In this document: piece by piece, positions 1 through 11,103 of the stretch | Layout of the letters: the number at the start of each line of letters is the position of its first letter | How positions within the stretch are numbered: position 1 is the first letter of the stretch | Source of the DNA: Pomphorhynchus laevis | Taxonomy: Eukaryota > Acanthocephala > Palaeacanthocephala > Echinorhynchida > Pomphorhynchidae | Reading direction: 5' to 3' | DNA length: 64,000 bases | Assembly: GCA_012934845.2 (NCBI GenBank) | Contig: WNNJ02000583.1 | Span: forward strand, 62,001 to 126,000 | Position numbers and translations under genes: made by a program | The notes under the pieces: model-generated | Told to the model about the DNA's origin: nothing | The model's input: only the letters and a program-made list of their open reading frames with translations | Database searches by the model: none

Positions 1-1487
1 TTTCTCGCGATTAATTGTATAATTTTGTTAGCATCTGGCCCGATGCCTCCGCTGGATGTCATCACAAATGGATATAAACATCCTCTTTCAATTCTTGACA
101 CTCGCTCTTCGTACTTTGCTCGTTTCCTGGATTGATGATATTCAAATCCCGCAGCCGGAACGGAAACGTATGACGGGGCAAGGCAGTTATAGACGCATAC
201 ATTCAAGAAGGATCATTCCACGTTTCCATATTCCAAGCTACTATATGCAATATATAATCTTGCATATGATGCACGAGTTGTTGTAGAATGCTCAAACTGA
301 ACCGCGTTTCCAACAATTTGCGATTTAGGTTCCACTGTGACATGATAACACACCTCCTTGATGGAATTAGCAAGTATATCTCGGACAATATTGTGTCGAG
401 TGATTGGAACACCACCTGTTTGGCAGGATAATGCGTGTATTGTCGTGAAAGCTTCTCCGCAACAACAGCTGTCAATTGTCGCATCGAACTCAAAACCATA
501 CCTTGCCACAAATGCATCCCTGAAAGCTTGATTACTCATTCTGTAATCTCGTTTTTCGAAATAACGATTTGATAACCTTGATGAAGCTCCATTATTTGAA
601 GCACATCCGAGGATGCATTTCCAGTTTGTACTAGCTTGTGAGATTATTTGCTGCTTCCTAGTAAGGTGATAATTCTCGAGCATTGACTTGAGCTCCAATT
701 TCAACTCTGCTTCCCTCGACGATAAATTTGTTCCTTCAGTATCACTCATAAATGGGCCACATATTTCCAAGGAGGATCGATATGCCACATAAGCCATATC
801 GTTTGGATCCGAAATGCCAATACCCCCGTGTCTGAACGGTAGTGAACATACGTCAGACAACTCTTCTGGCTAATGATTTACGCCAAATATTTTCGGTATC
901 AGACGTTTGAATATAGACTCTTTCAGCACTATAAATGTTCCGGTTTTAATAGCTGTAGTCCTGGATAGGTGTGACCATCGAAACTGCAGTCTCTGTGATA
1001 AACAAGCATACGCAATTTGAGCATCGATTGACGCAATTTCAGAAAGTTTATCAATATCTCCAATCCAAGTATTTATTTTCTCGGTTATCTTTTTCTTTAC
1101 AAAATCTGATTGACCAATGAAGGATCCCAGTAACTCTGACCCTTCAGCATTGACTTGAACCTGTGTTCCATTGAAGGATCTTGCAGCCGCATCTAGCAGT
1201 TCCGGATGTACAAGGAGTTTATACTTGCCTGGATTTACTATGTAACCGTACTTGGGTCCAACTTCTACCAACACAGACCACAGTTCCAAAATTCCGTCTA
1301 GTCTTCCTATGCAAGTGGCATCATCCGCATACCAACGGTGTAGGACGTTAGGTACATGACTCCTCAGTTGTCTTATCAATGGGAGTGTGGCTGCTCCGAA
1401 TGCGGCCATGGCTAAGGGATCGCCCTGAGTAAATCCCTCTTTTGACAGAATGGTGTCGTCCCGTTCAAGACAATTATAATAATTCAA
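1..1487 (-). mobile_element. Family A REL-type LINE, C-terminal half of ORF, runs off left edge
   Basis: Fragment of a single-ORF LINE that carries a restriction-like endonuclease. One minus-strand frame covers the whole stretch, with in-frame stops near 870 and 213; the second looks like an Arg codon turned into TGA. Visible parts in order: RT motif B (EGFTQGDPLAM, about 1435), the YADD catalytic box (about 1320), the thumb region, a C-x-C...H...C cluster followed by RHN (about 380-440), an EP pair and the endonuclease region, then the basic RKRAKYEERV block close to base 1. The same order is seen at 22015-25037. The 5' half is missing; the fragment ends against AT-rich DNA at 1488. Family assignment follows known R2/NeSL-type architecture; the exact clade is uncertain. 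Confidence 0.85.
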
Positions 1488-1612
1488 GACAATTCAATAA
1501 ATAATAATTTATATTAATAATAAATTAATTATCAAATTTTATAAGTAAAAAATTATTATTTCAATAAATTTACATTTATTAAATGTAAATTTATTATTAT
1601 TATTATTATTAT
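1488..1612. repeat. AT-rich spacer ending in the (TAA)n tail of the CR1-like element
   Basis: Almost pure A/T. The right end, about 1582-1612, is a run of TTA triplets, which on the minus strand is the (TAA)n tail closing the CR1-like element to the right. No coding signal is visible. Confidence 0.75.
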
Positions 1613-1698
1613 GTAGACAACGTTACGAGCATAGCTCACAGTTGCTGACAAATCGATAGTCAAAATAAAAGAAAAAGAGAAAATCAAAAACAAATCAG

Positions 1699-4636
1699 TT
1701 AACAATTTAAAATAATCTGTCGTTTAAAGAGCTCACGAGTTCCCGCATTTACAATATCATCGCTTAAACGATTCCATGAATTTATTATTCGTTGTCCAAA
1801 TTGAATCGTCCTAGAATGTACTATTCGTTGGCGACTAAGATAAAACGAGTGACCTCGCAAAGCTCGAGTTGATCGAATGTTGAAGAGCCCACGCAACACA
1901 TGGTGTTCATTGTGAAATACCTCCCATACAAGACACAGATCCCGCGAGTCACGAATATCACATAATGACTGCATATTTAAAGACCGAAGACGGTCCTCGT
2001 AAGGAAGTTCTCTCAAAGAATGTACTAATTTTGTTGCCCTACGTAGCACCTTCTCAAGTCGATTAATCTCATCTCTGGTTCGAGGGTATGAACATTGAGA
2101 AGCATATAACAAATGACTTAGTACAAAAGCGTTTGCAAGAACTCTAAAAGAACGTGGACTCACATAGCTGAATGATCGGCGAAGGAAACCAACCATACGC
2201 ATGGCCTTCGAACAAATGTACTCAGTGTTTTGGCGAGTGGAGAAATCATCCGTTATCAATACGCCAAGATCTTTATAGCTCGAAACCAATTTAATCACTC
2301 GATCCCCGAGATGATATATCGGCACTGGAACAATATTACGTGATCGAATGTGCATGCAAGTGCACTTCGAGGCATTAACAGACAGACCATTAGAACGTGC
2401 CCACTTAAGAACCGTGTCAATATCTGATTGAAGAATGTTACGATCATAATTCGACTTGATGGCTCTCCAAATTTTTAAATCGTCAGCAAATAATAATGAA
2501 TACGAACTTATTACACTGGGTAGATCGTTGATGAAAATACAAAACAGCAAAGGACCCAATACAGACCCTTGCGGGACACCGGCATTAACTGGATAATGCT
2601 CGGAAAGGGTACCGTTAATGGCGACCTGGTATGTGCGACCAGAAAGAAAGTTGCATATCCAACGAATGATAATTGGATTGATTTTTAATGCACTTATCTT
2701 CATAATCAACTTGTCATGGGGTACATGATCAAATGCTTTGGAGAAGTCAAAAAATATGACATCGACAGCATACCCCTCATCCACTATGGAACCCCAACTT
2801 TCCTGTGCCAATAAAAGGTTGGTTACTGTGGAACAGTTTTTACGGAATCCGTGCTGATTAGTAGAAAGTAACCTGTATGATTCTAGGTAGCTACTGATTA
2901 TCCGATAAAGTAATCTCTCTAATACACGACACGATACAGAGGTTAAACTAACCGGTCGGTAGTTATCTACACATGATCGATCACCTTTCTTATGAAGCGG
3001 CTTAATGATAGAGCGTTTCCATGCATTCGGGACTATACCGTAATATAATGATGCTATAAATATCCTATATAAAGGCGCAGCAATGACATCATGAAGATTC
3101 TTCAGGTATATTGAGGGAAGTAAATCTGGGCAAATCGAGCCCGACGGTTTCAGTCGTTTAAACTCTTTCATAACATCTTGAACTGTGAACAAGTGAAGAA
3201 TATCAAAAATTGACGGATTAATACGAGTAATTTCTATACAAGGAGAAGTAGTAGCTGATACGAGAAATTTACGACCAAATGCATTAGCAATATCGAAATG
3301 ATCTACTAGAATGCGTCCATTGTTTCCAATGATAGAGCTAGAAGATCGAACATTACTTTTAAAATTTGCATATTTAAATAATATGTTAGGATTGTTGGCT
3401 GACTTTCCTATCAGTACTTGTTCAAATTGCCGCTTTTTAAGTCTCTTGAGATATGTGAAATGATTCCGACACTTTTTAAATGACCTATAATCAGTTTCTC
3501 CATTCCTATACCTTACGAATTTTTGCTTCTTGGATCTCAATGCATCTTGAAGCTCCTTATCAAACCAAGGATTTGTGCGTGCACGGGCAGTTGCTACCTT
3601 ACGAGGTGAGAAACGTAGAAGGAGCGATATCATTAGAGTTTCAAATTGTTGCCAAGATGATTCAACTCCAAAAATCAATGGATCATACCAATTTGTACCG
3701 AGAAGGGATTGACGTACTAAACTGTAATTGGTTTTGAAACATTGTACTGACATACATGAAGACTCAGGTTGTGACAATATATTAGATAAGTTTGTATTAA
3801 AGCGAATAACAATGATCAGAGCTGCCTAAGGGATCCAAATATGTTATACCGGTGATCAAATATTTATCGAAAGTAAGACAAATATCAAGCAAAGATTGAT
3901 GGTCTCCAGAGGAACGAGTAAACATTGAGACATGTTGCGTTAGATTAAGAAAATTGATAGTATCAAGGAATGCTGATGAATAATTATTGTTATTTAAGCA
4001 TATGTAGTTAGTCCAGTCTATAGAAGGCATATTTAGATCACCCACTACTACCACATTACTACGGGATCCAAACTTTAATAATGTATCAACTATGGAACAA
4101 ACATCCATTCTTGGACTACGATATATAAGACCAATAGTAACTAACACATGACCGGACAGTAATATATTGCCCCATAGTGTTTCTGTACCACCTTCAGACT
4201 TGGCACTTAAGGTCATAAACGCTACACTATTATGTAAATATAAAATTACCCCACCTCCTCTCTTTCCGGTCCTATCGACACGATAAGAAGAATAATTAGC
4301 TATTTCAATCTCGTGATCAGATATATCGGAGTTAAGCCAGCTTTCTGTTATTGCTATTAACAAGGGCTGGGAATATTGAATACGTTGCTTCAATTCGTGA
4401 ATTTTATTAAGAAGACTGCGTGCGTTAGTATACAAGATCACAGAACTATAGCCTATTGAAGCACATGTGTTATTTCCCTTACTGTTAGCACTATTGGATT
4501 TCGCCAGAGCAGACCACAACGGTGATTGATAATAAACAATGTCATCTAAGTAATCACATGCATTTGTAATGGGTATGTTGGATAAGCTAGAAGCGACGAG
4601 AGGAGCTAAATCTAATCCACAAACAGCGGAGTCCAA
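1699..4636 (-). pseudogene. CR1-like LINE ORF2: APE endonuclease plus reverse transcriptase, one frameshift
   Basis: ORF2 polyprotein of about 979 codons that nicks target DNA and reverse-transcribes the element RNA. The endonuclease part (4636-3797) shows ITESWL, VVGDLNMPSIDW and SSDHC, matching the Glu, Asp-Asn and Asp-His catalytic boxes of APE-type LINEs. The RT part (3777-1699) shows [18 protein letters not shown] and LFADDLKIW. The two parts are in different frames; a single-base change close to the SDHC motif (about 3810) would explain it, because the RT frame is open back to that point. The left end of the frame has no ATG (the open frame starts with TTG), and the first codons overlap ORF1. 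Confidence 0.88.
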
Positions 4637-5841
4637 TTCAAGCGAGTCCCTCGTCGCACAATTTGAAAATTCCGAATTCTTAAGTTTGTTTCTCCTGCAT
4701 CTAAGCGCGATCTCAATAATTGTCTAACCTCTCGAAGACGTTCACGTTCATACTTGTCAAGATCATTTAGTAATCTAACGGGAGAACCTTTAAGATAATA
4801 GGAGTTGCTCAGAATAGTTTTGGCAGCCGCTGCGTCGGTAAAAATTGCTTTTAATAATCTAGGATGATTATTCTGCTTTTTACCAATTCGAAACAAAGCT
4901 AATAGTTTAATTTTGGACGTTACCTCTTTCGGTGACGCTACCAAAATGGTTGATAGTATCGCACGAACTTTGGATAAGTCGTCATCTAATCTATGTTGTA
5001 TGTTGACCGAGATAGATTCAGGTATATTAGTGAAAACGATAGCGCGAGAATGATCATGATATTTGCGTACGCGGGAAAAGTGCTGCTCAGAGGAAATCAC
5101 TGATTTTCCATCAAGATTATGTGAAGATCTATCAATGACTCCAGTTATTTGGCATGTATCAGGTATAACACTTGCCAATGACTCGAATTGATTAGAATCT
5201 TTGTGATTAAGAGACACTTCATCTGACTGACCCGGAATGTTAACATATGTAGAGCGCTTAGGTGAATAAGCATTGATTGGATCAGTAAATACATCTGGAT
5301 TAGTAAGAGGTGCAGAGAAGCTTGAATTGATATCGGATTTACTGTACGATCGTTGTAGGTTTCCACTATCCAAATTTCCGTTATTGATAAGATTGTCATT
5401 GTCTAAACTGTTATTTTCGATAATCGGTGATGCTTCATCGATTAATGAGTTGGATGTTCGATTCAATGATTCATTTTCGATTCGCAGGAAGTCTGTGGCA
5501 ACATGTTGCTCTGGCAATGTTTGAGAATTGTCTGTAAATCGAGCGCTTTCTTTATTTGATGATAATAATTGTTCTTTTCGATGTTTGCCACATTTTCGTT
5601 CGAATTGTATTTTACTAACATCTTTGTCACAAACGATACTATTTGAATTGTCATGGCTGATAGACGATTGATCATTCTTTGAAACTATCAAATCTTTACG
5701 AAAAGATGCTGAACAAAATCCGCATAGAAAATCTCTATCAAGAAAATTTGAAGGAAGACGAATAGGTAGCCAAACAGTAGTCCACACAGGGCAATCGGCC
5801 ATGGAACACTCTACATAATGCTGGGATCCATTATCATTCAC
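4612..5841 (-). CDS. CR1-like LINE ORF1 protein (409 aa)
   Basis: Probable nucleic-acid-binding ORF1 protein of the LINE. Residues about 12-44 hold a zinc-type pattern: two Cys separated by four residues, a Trp three residues after the second, then FLCGFC. A long Ser/Asn-rich linker (about 60-260) follows. The conserved C-terminal part (about 265-409) begins RAIVFTNIPES, continues with RLDDDLSKVRAIL and LFRIGKK, and ends with RIRNFQIVRRG. L2-like elements in this window carry the same plan, so the two ORF1s are related. No stop interrupts it. It overlaps ORF2 by 25 bases, with ORF2 in the -1 frame. Its role in RNA binding is inferred from LINE biology. Confidence 0.85.
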   Translation of the reverse strand: MNDNGSQHYVECSMADCPVWTTVWLPIRLPSNFLDRDFLCGFCSASFRKDLIVSKNDQSSISHDNSNSIVCDKDVSKIQFERKCGKHRKEQLLSSNKESARFTDNSQTLPEQHVATDFLRIENESLNRTSNSLIDEASPIIENNSLDNDNLINNGNLDSGNLQRSYSKSDINSSFSAPLTNPDVFTDPINAYSPKRSTYVNIPGQSDEVSLNHKDSNQFESLASVIPDTCQITGVIDRSSHNLDGKSVISSEQHFSRVRKYHDHSRAIVFTNIPESISVNIQHRLDDDLSKVRAILSTILVASPKEVTSKIKLLALFRIGKKQNNHPRLLKAIFTDAAAAKTILSNSYYLKGSPVRLLNDLDKYERERLREVRQLLRSRLDAGETNLRIRNFQIVRRGTRLNWTPLFVD

Positions 5842-6079
5842 AGTCGATTTTGTCGTTTTCCTCCGTTTTCACATTTTGATCATTACAGTTCAGATTGCTG
5901 AACTGAATTGTATGTTTATTAGAAACCAAAAAATATGCACACTAGTCAGAGCCCTTGTATTTCGGGATGACTGCTTGAATTTTGGTTTAAACTTGTCCCA
6001 AATTTTGTAGATTATTATTGTATAATAATTGTAAGAGTTTTGTTAGAGTTTTGTAAGAGTTTTTATAACCAAGACTTTT

Positions 6080-6300
6080 TTAATTTATTAGAATTATCTT
6101 TTAATCACGGATCAAAAGTGAACTTTCTCGATGTAACATTATGTGCAGGATGACTTATATAAATCAACCTTCTATCGGAAACCAAAATCGCCACCGCTTT
6201 ATTCTTCAGGTATAAGTTCAGTACAAGCAGGGTCCTTTTCAAATGACAATTTGCGCCCTTTTTTGTAAGTAGTTTGTAAGTATTATGATGGTACACTGTG
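6080..6300 (+). mobile_element. Possible Penelope-like RT remnant
   Basis: Short plus-strand coding-like stretch containing VNFLDVTL and, a frame away, STFYRKP followed by a loose continuation. The FLDV box followed by a Tyr/Phe-Arg-Lys-Pro block is typical of the RT palm end of Penelope-like elements. It is too short and decayed for a firm call. The flanks, 5945-6080 and 6300-6340, are A/T rich and show nothing else. Confidence 0.35.
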
Positions 6301-6339
6301 ATCAGTAAACCGCAAATATCTGATCATTTACATTTACAT

Positions 6340-6958
6340 TATTAACTCTACCGTTCAAGTTAGGGGGCATTGGGTTAGTTGATCCGGAATACATCGCTGA
6401 CTTGGAGTACGATTATTCTCGTAGAATGTACGAAACCTATCGAGACGGATATCCGGGAGAAAACCTGAGGGATGTTTAAACTCAAACAGCTAGAAATATT
6501 TCATACATGAGATTAAATGTAGCCAAATCGAAGAAAGAATTAATACTAAAATCTCTACCATCGGATTACTTTAAGATATTGGCACATGCTAGTTACAAGG
6601 GAGCTTCATCGTGGCTATCTTCCCTACCTCTACGTCACGAGGGGTTTCGGCTTACAAACAATGAGTTTAGCGATGCATTAGCAGGTCGCTATGGATGGTC
6701 TTTGCGAGCATTAGAAAATAAAAAATGCATATGTTCTTCAGAAATGACTATCAATCATGCATTTTCGTGCAAGACCGGAGCGCTACCATCTATCAGGCAT
6801 AATGAAGTAAGGGATATATTTTCTCATCTCTTAAGCGGGATATGCAGTGGCGTGGAGGTTGAACCAGTATTAGCACCCGTTCCATCTGATTATCGTTTTA
6901 ACAACAATAGCACAAGCATATCGAAAGAAGCGCGTCTGGATGTTGTATGTAGTGGACT
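6340..6958 (+). mobile_element. Family A REL-type LINE fragment, thumb to endonuclease start
   Basis: Plus-strand piece starting at LPFKLGGIGLVDP and running through KGASSWLSSLPL, the C-x-C...H...C plus RHNEVRD box (about 6726-6810), VEVEPV, and EARLDVVCSG where it stops. The same blocks occur at 24050-24640 in the best copy. Early stops near 6477 interrupt it. It ends abruptly at about 6958, where another family A fragment begins on the opposite strand. Confidence 0.85.
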
Positions 6959-6959
6959 A

Positions 6960-7768
6960 GAAGGTACTGTAATTAACCTCACGTATCCTTTCCTCGTACT
7001 TGCTTCGCTTTCGTTGCTCATGATACTCGAAGCGAGCAGCCGACGATCGCGATATATAGGATGGAGCTCCTTCGTTGAAAATGCATACGTCAAAAAATGA
7101 ACGCTCCATCCTACCACCAAATAATCCACTGCACACAATATCAGGGCATGCGTCTGGTCTTCGAATTGTCCCATCATTGTCGAAACTTATTGTATCAGGA
7201 ACACCAGATAGATTTGGCTCAGTGGCGACCCCAGAACACACCTTTGTGAGTACTTTTGATACAAGGTCGCGGATCTCATTATGGCGTATCGTCAATAAAC
7301 CGCCCCTTTTACATGACAATGCATGAACATTATTCAACTCCTCCCCGCATATACATTTTTGGCTGTCTTAGATGGGGTCCAAGCGTAACTTACAGACATT
7401 GTGTCGCGAAACTCCGTTGTAGTCAGATGAAGTCTGTAATCATCAAGTGGACGGGATGTTAGCCAATTTAATGCCCCTTTGAGTGAAGCATATTCCAGGA
7501 TATGACTTATGTTCGGTTTGTCCATCTCAAGAGCCAAGCGAGCTAGTTTGTGCCGTTTGAAGTTGGCTGACTTTATTTGACCAGCATCGTCCGACTGCAA
7601 TTGTTCGCGAATATAAAGCGATTCTGTGGTATCGAATGGGGTACACAATTGCTTTGAAGATTCATAATCATGTTGTGAGACAACAACATGATGTCTGATT
7701 CCAAGTCCGCTCATACGGGAAGGAGAGCAAATATGGACATATCCTCTTCCGTCAAGCTGTGGTCGCAA
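6960..7768 (-). mobile_element. Family A REL-type LINE fragment, thumb to C-terminus
   Basis: Minus-strand piece covering the same protein region as the plus-strand neighbour plus more of the C-terminus: SGLGIRHH, KGALNWLTSRPL, HALSCKRGGLLTIRHNEIRD (about 7325-7270), VATEPNLSGVPD, DACPDIVCSGLFGG, SFFDVCIFN and RKRSKYEERI. Two frames, 7768-7334 and 7337-6957, meet close to the Cys cluster, so one frameshift is present there. It differs in sequence from the fragment on its left, so the two are separate copies lying tail to tail. Confidence 0.85.
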
Positions 7769-8575
7769 ACTTTACCAGCGAAATCATTGATCGATGCGGC
7801 CAGCGTGGTGAGCCAATCGCTATCACATCTCGTTGTTCTCATTAGGTGTGTCCAACATGATTAGTTAATTAATTAATTATTATATAAATAATAAATAATA
7901 ATTTATATATTATATAAATTATACAATTTTTACATAAAAATATAATTTTTTATAGTACATAAATGGACGACCGCTTATTGTGTCAGGCAACAGACATACG
8001 CCTCGGATTTAAATTTTCACTCTCGTTCAATTGCGAGTGCGGGGTTACAACCGATGTATCAGGGACACACGGTCTCGATTGCTCGAATACAGTGTCTCGA
8101 CACAATTGTCACAGTGAAGTCAATGCTCTTATAAGTGGTGCTCTGATAGCAGCCGGCGTCTTGTCCCGCCTAGAACCAGTTGGACTGTGCAGAGATGACG
8201 GGAAAAGACCAGATGGCGCTTCATTGGTCTCTTCGGAAAGGGAACGCCTACTTGTATGGGACTTAACCTGTCCCAACACACTTGCGGCTCGTATATTGTT
8301 CAACGCGGTCTGTGCGTCGGGCGAAGTTGCGAAAGTGGACGAGAATCGGAAGCTGGACAAATTCAGGGCCATCGATGTGTTCCAATACACTTTTGTCCTA
8401 CTAGCGATCGAGTCAATAATGGCATTCGGGCCGAATAAGTCCAGCTTCCTGGAATCTCTAGGGAAGAAGCTAATTGCCGCTACATGCGATAGGAGAGCAT
8501 CAAGATTTCTCTCACATAGATTGAGCTGTGCGGTGCAACGAGGAAACGCGGCCTGTCTTTTGGAGGTCGCCTAGG
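7745..8575 (+). mobile_element. Family B REL-type LINE, C-terminal part with an AT-rich insert
   Basis: C-terminal portion of a second REL LINE family. After a short piece ending around 7860 and about 100 bases of pure A/T (7861-7962), the frame 7963-8574 reads DDRLLCQATDIRLG, then C-x-C, GTHGLDC and SRHNCHSEVN. An EP pair follows, then the endonuclease signature GKRPDG with LVWDLTC about 14 residues on, and finally RLSCAVQRGNAACLLEV. The RPD...D spacing is the PD-(D/E)XK arrangement of R2-type endonucleases. The frame ends normally at 8574. The AT insert replaces roughly 18 expected codons. From 8576 to 8690 only A/T-rich 3' flank is seen. Confidence 0.8.
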
Positions 8576-8689
8576 GGACTGCAGAAGATTATCAATATGA
8601 TCTTCGTCATGATTTCGCATTTATAAACTCATTGTAATAATTGTGTATGTTGTGAAAAAAATTATATAGGATATTATACAATTTATATT

Positions 8690-10630
8690 TAAATGTGATT
8701 TCAGCTCGATCACTCCGTCTTTCCGTGATACCTATCTTGCTCATCGGCGGTTTTATCTCCACCTACTACGTACCAAATGCAACTCATTTTGGCAGCATAA
8801 AATCATCACTTCATTCAACACTAAGACTCTATGGAATACTTTTAACTCAATCCTTGCTCGCTCCTCTCCGCCGTGCAACATCAATCCCCATGATTATTCG
8901 TCATTTCTCCAGAGCAAAGTATCCACGCTGCTCTCTCACACCCCGGTCTCCATCCTATTCCACTCTGCCCTGCCTAGGCTCATCCTCCCGGAACTCTTTT
9001 ATCTTCTTTCTGTCTCACCTTCCGAAGTCTCATCTGTTCTTATGTCTTTGCCCAACAAAACCTCACCTGCCGATCCCCTGCCTACGCAAATACTTAAATC
9101 CACATGCTCATCGAATCCCTTTTCCTCACAACCTTGTTTAACTCGTCCATCTGCAGTCGTATCTTCCCTTCACACTGGAAATCCGCAATCGTTCGTCACC
9201 TCCTTAAGAAACAATCGCTCGACCCCTCCCTTCCTTCTAGCTATCACCCAATTTCTCTACTCCCTACTCCTTCTAAGCTCTTAGAACGCCTCATCTTAAT
9301 GCAGATCGACGCTTATCTCTCGTCATCCAATCTGTACCCTCCTTTTCAATCCGCTTTCCGCTCTAATCACTCCACAGAAATCGCCTACATGAAAGTTACA
9401 ACGACTTACTCATTTCTCGAGACAAAGCTCTATATAGTGTTCTCATCTCACTCGACCTCTCCTCCGCATTCAACATTGTCGACCACTTCGTCCTCCTTTA
9501 TCACCTTCGTTATGATTACGGCTTTTCTTATTCCTCTGTAGCATGGTTTGCCTCATATCTATCCGACCGTTCCTTTCGCGTCTAATTCATCATCCTCCCC
9601 TCCCACCCTATGTTTTGCGAGGTCCCACAAGGTTCAGTCCTAGGTCCCCTGCTTTTCTCTCTTCTGGTTGGCGATCTCTCTTCGTTTATCAAACCTTTTT
9701 CCTTTCACGTCATGCAATACGCTGATGGCATACTCATCTATGCTCATGCACCCGCACATCGCATACACGATATCGGCAATTCTGCCTCCAACTGTATTTC
9801 TTCTATCTACGAACGTCTCTCCAATCTCCATCTTCTTCCAAACCCCGACAGGTCAAAAATAATGTGGATCCTCTGCCGAGAAACCAAACATATCTCGTCC
9901 TACTGTATCTTTTGCCTTATCGATCATCCCCATAGTACACAATCTCACTTTCCTAGGCTTTCATTTCGATGATCACCTTTCCCTTAAACCATTCTTCAGT
10001 AACAAGGTCCGCTCGTCTAACTTAATTCTCCGTGACATCCGCCGTATCCGCTCCCTTATCGACTTCCGTTCTTGTATGTCTCTTCTTTCATCGCTTCTTT
10101 TTCCTAAAATCGATAACTTCCTTAGCCTTTTCGCCAATTCTCCAAAATCCATCATCCTACCCCTACAACGAATAATCAACTCCGCCGTTCGAGTGCTCTT
10201 TCGTCTCCGTCGCTTCGACCACACATCCACATATTTTGCCCAACTCTCCTGGCCCACCATCCACATCCGCATCAAACTCCGCCTTCTTCTCGTTACTTTT
10301 CGTCTCATCGCTGTCGGCTCCCCATCGTTCATCAACCTTCCTTTCTTAGACGATACTCGCCCCACCTCGCTATCGCTTCGTTCCTGTCATACCATCTTAC
10401 TCCACGTTCCTAATTACTCCAACAACTACGGTCTCCGATCCTTCCTCGTCGCCGCCTCACTCGCCTGGAATCAACTCCCTCTCGACGTCCGCCGCGCTCC
10501 CTCCTTTATTACATTCAAACACCTCCGTTCACACCTCGACACATGATTTACATTTTTGTTTTGGTGTGGTCATGAGCGCGTGCGCTGGGACGCATTTGCC
10601 ACGTTAAATAAATCTTATTTTTAATGTAAA
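8690..10630 (+). mobile_element. L2-like LINE, 5'-truncated and decayed
   Basis: Begins inside the ORF2 linker and runs to the family 3' end. Recognisable blocks: SEVSSVLMSLPNKT region (about 9025), FPSHWKSAIV (about 9170), SSYHPISLLP, FQSAFRSNHSTEIA (about 9345), [16 protein letters not shown] (about 9615), YADG in place of YADD (about 9720), and the C-terminal LRRFDHTSTYFAQLSWPT (about 10205). The frame shifts several times. It ends in ACGCATTTGCCACGTTAAAT at about 10590-10610. The catalytic Asp to Gly change says the RT is dead. Sister copies are at 33330-36795 and 48610-51095. Confidence 0.87.
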
Positions 10631-10639
10631 TATTATATA

Positions 10640-11100
10640 TATAAATCTGCCTATACATGTCCAGACTGCTTTATAAGTTCCCTACAACTCCTTGCTTCAA
10701 CATGTACGAGGTACTCTATAAGTTCGATGGTGTACTAAATAAATATTTATCCTACATCACAAATTGCGCGATAACGAACGATTATTGGCGTCAAGCTTCA
10801 TTGCCCGTGCCGTTCGGTTGTTTGGGGATCCGCGGTTCAGCGGATAATGTGTTCTTCCGGCTTTTTTTATCGTATGTAGTGGCAACGAAGGACTGCGTCA
10901 ACATTCTTTTGAATAACTCTACGCATTACTTACATTTTGACGCTGGCTACTCAACTTAGTTGGCTAAGACGGGTCTCAGTGAGGCACCGATGCTTCTCGG
11001 TGATTCACGTATCACTGCAGTGATTATTCGAGTACCAAATCTCTGTTGAGATCTTGAGCAATAAGATATAGTTGTTCGAGTCGCTGACGAATCGTTTGGC
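10640..11100 (+). mobile_element. Family B REL-type LINE fragment, RT thumb region
   Basis: The frame 10657-10959 reads a thumb-region segment with TTPCFNMYEVLYKFD, YWRQASLPVPFGCLGIRG and a hydrophobic stretch. In REL LINEs of this type that block lies just N-terminal to the Cys cluster, so this piece and the one at 7745-8575 are adjacent parts of the same kind of protein from different insertions. The remainder to 11100 is weakly coding-like and may continue the linker. It is cut off by the CR1-like fragment that starts at 11104. Confidence 0.65.
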
Positions 11101-11103
11101 AGT

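Larger units (their letters stand above)
1580..5945 (-). mobile_element. CR1-like LINE, near full length
   Basis: A two-ORF APE-type LINE read right to left: 5' leader with the box GGTTTCTAATAAACATAC (about 5915-5935), ORF1 (5841-4612), ORF2 (4636-1699), a small hairpin with GAGC and GCTC arms (1627-1637) and a (TAA)n end. CR1 membership is inferred from the RT pattern [38 protein letters not shown] and FADDLKIW. It is the most complete CR1-like copy in the window, with only one frame break visible in ORF2. Confidence 0.88.

Noticed and set aside
3480-3737. Plus-strand 85-codon frame
   Set aside because: Antisense to the CR1-like ORF2; no independent support.
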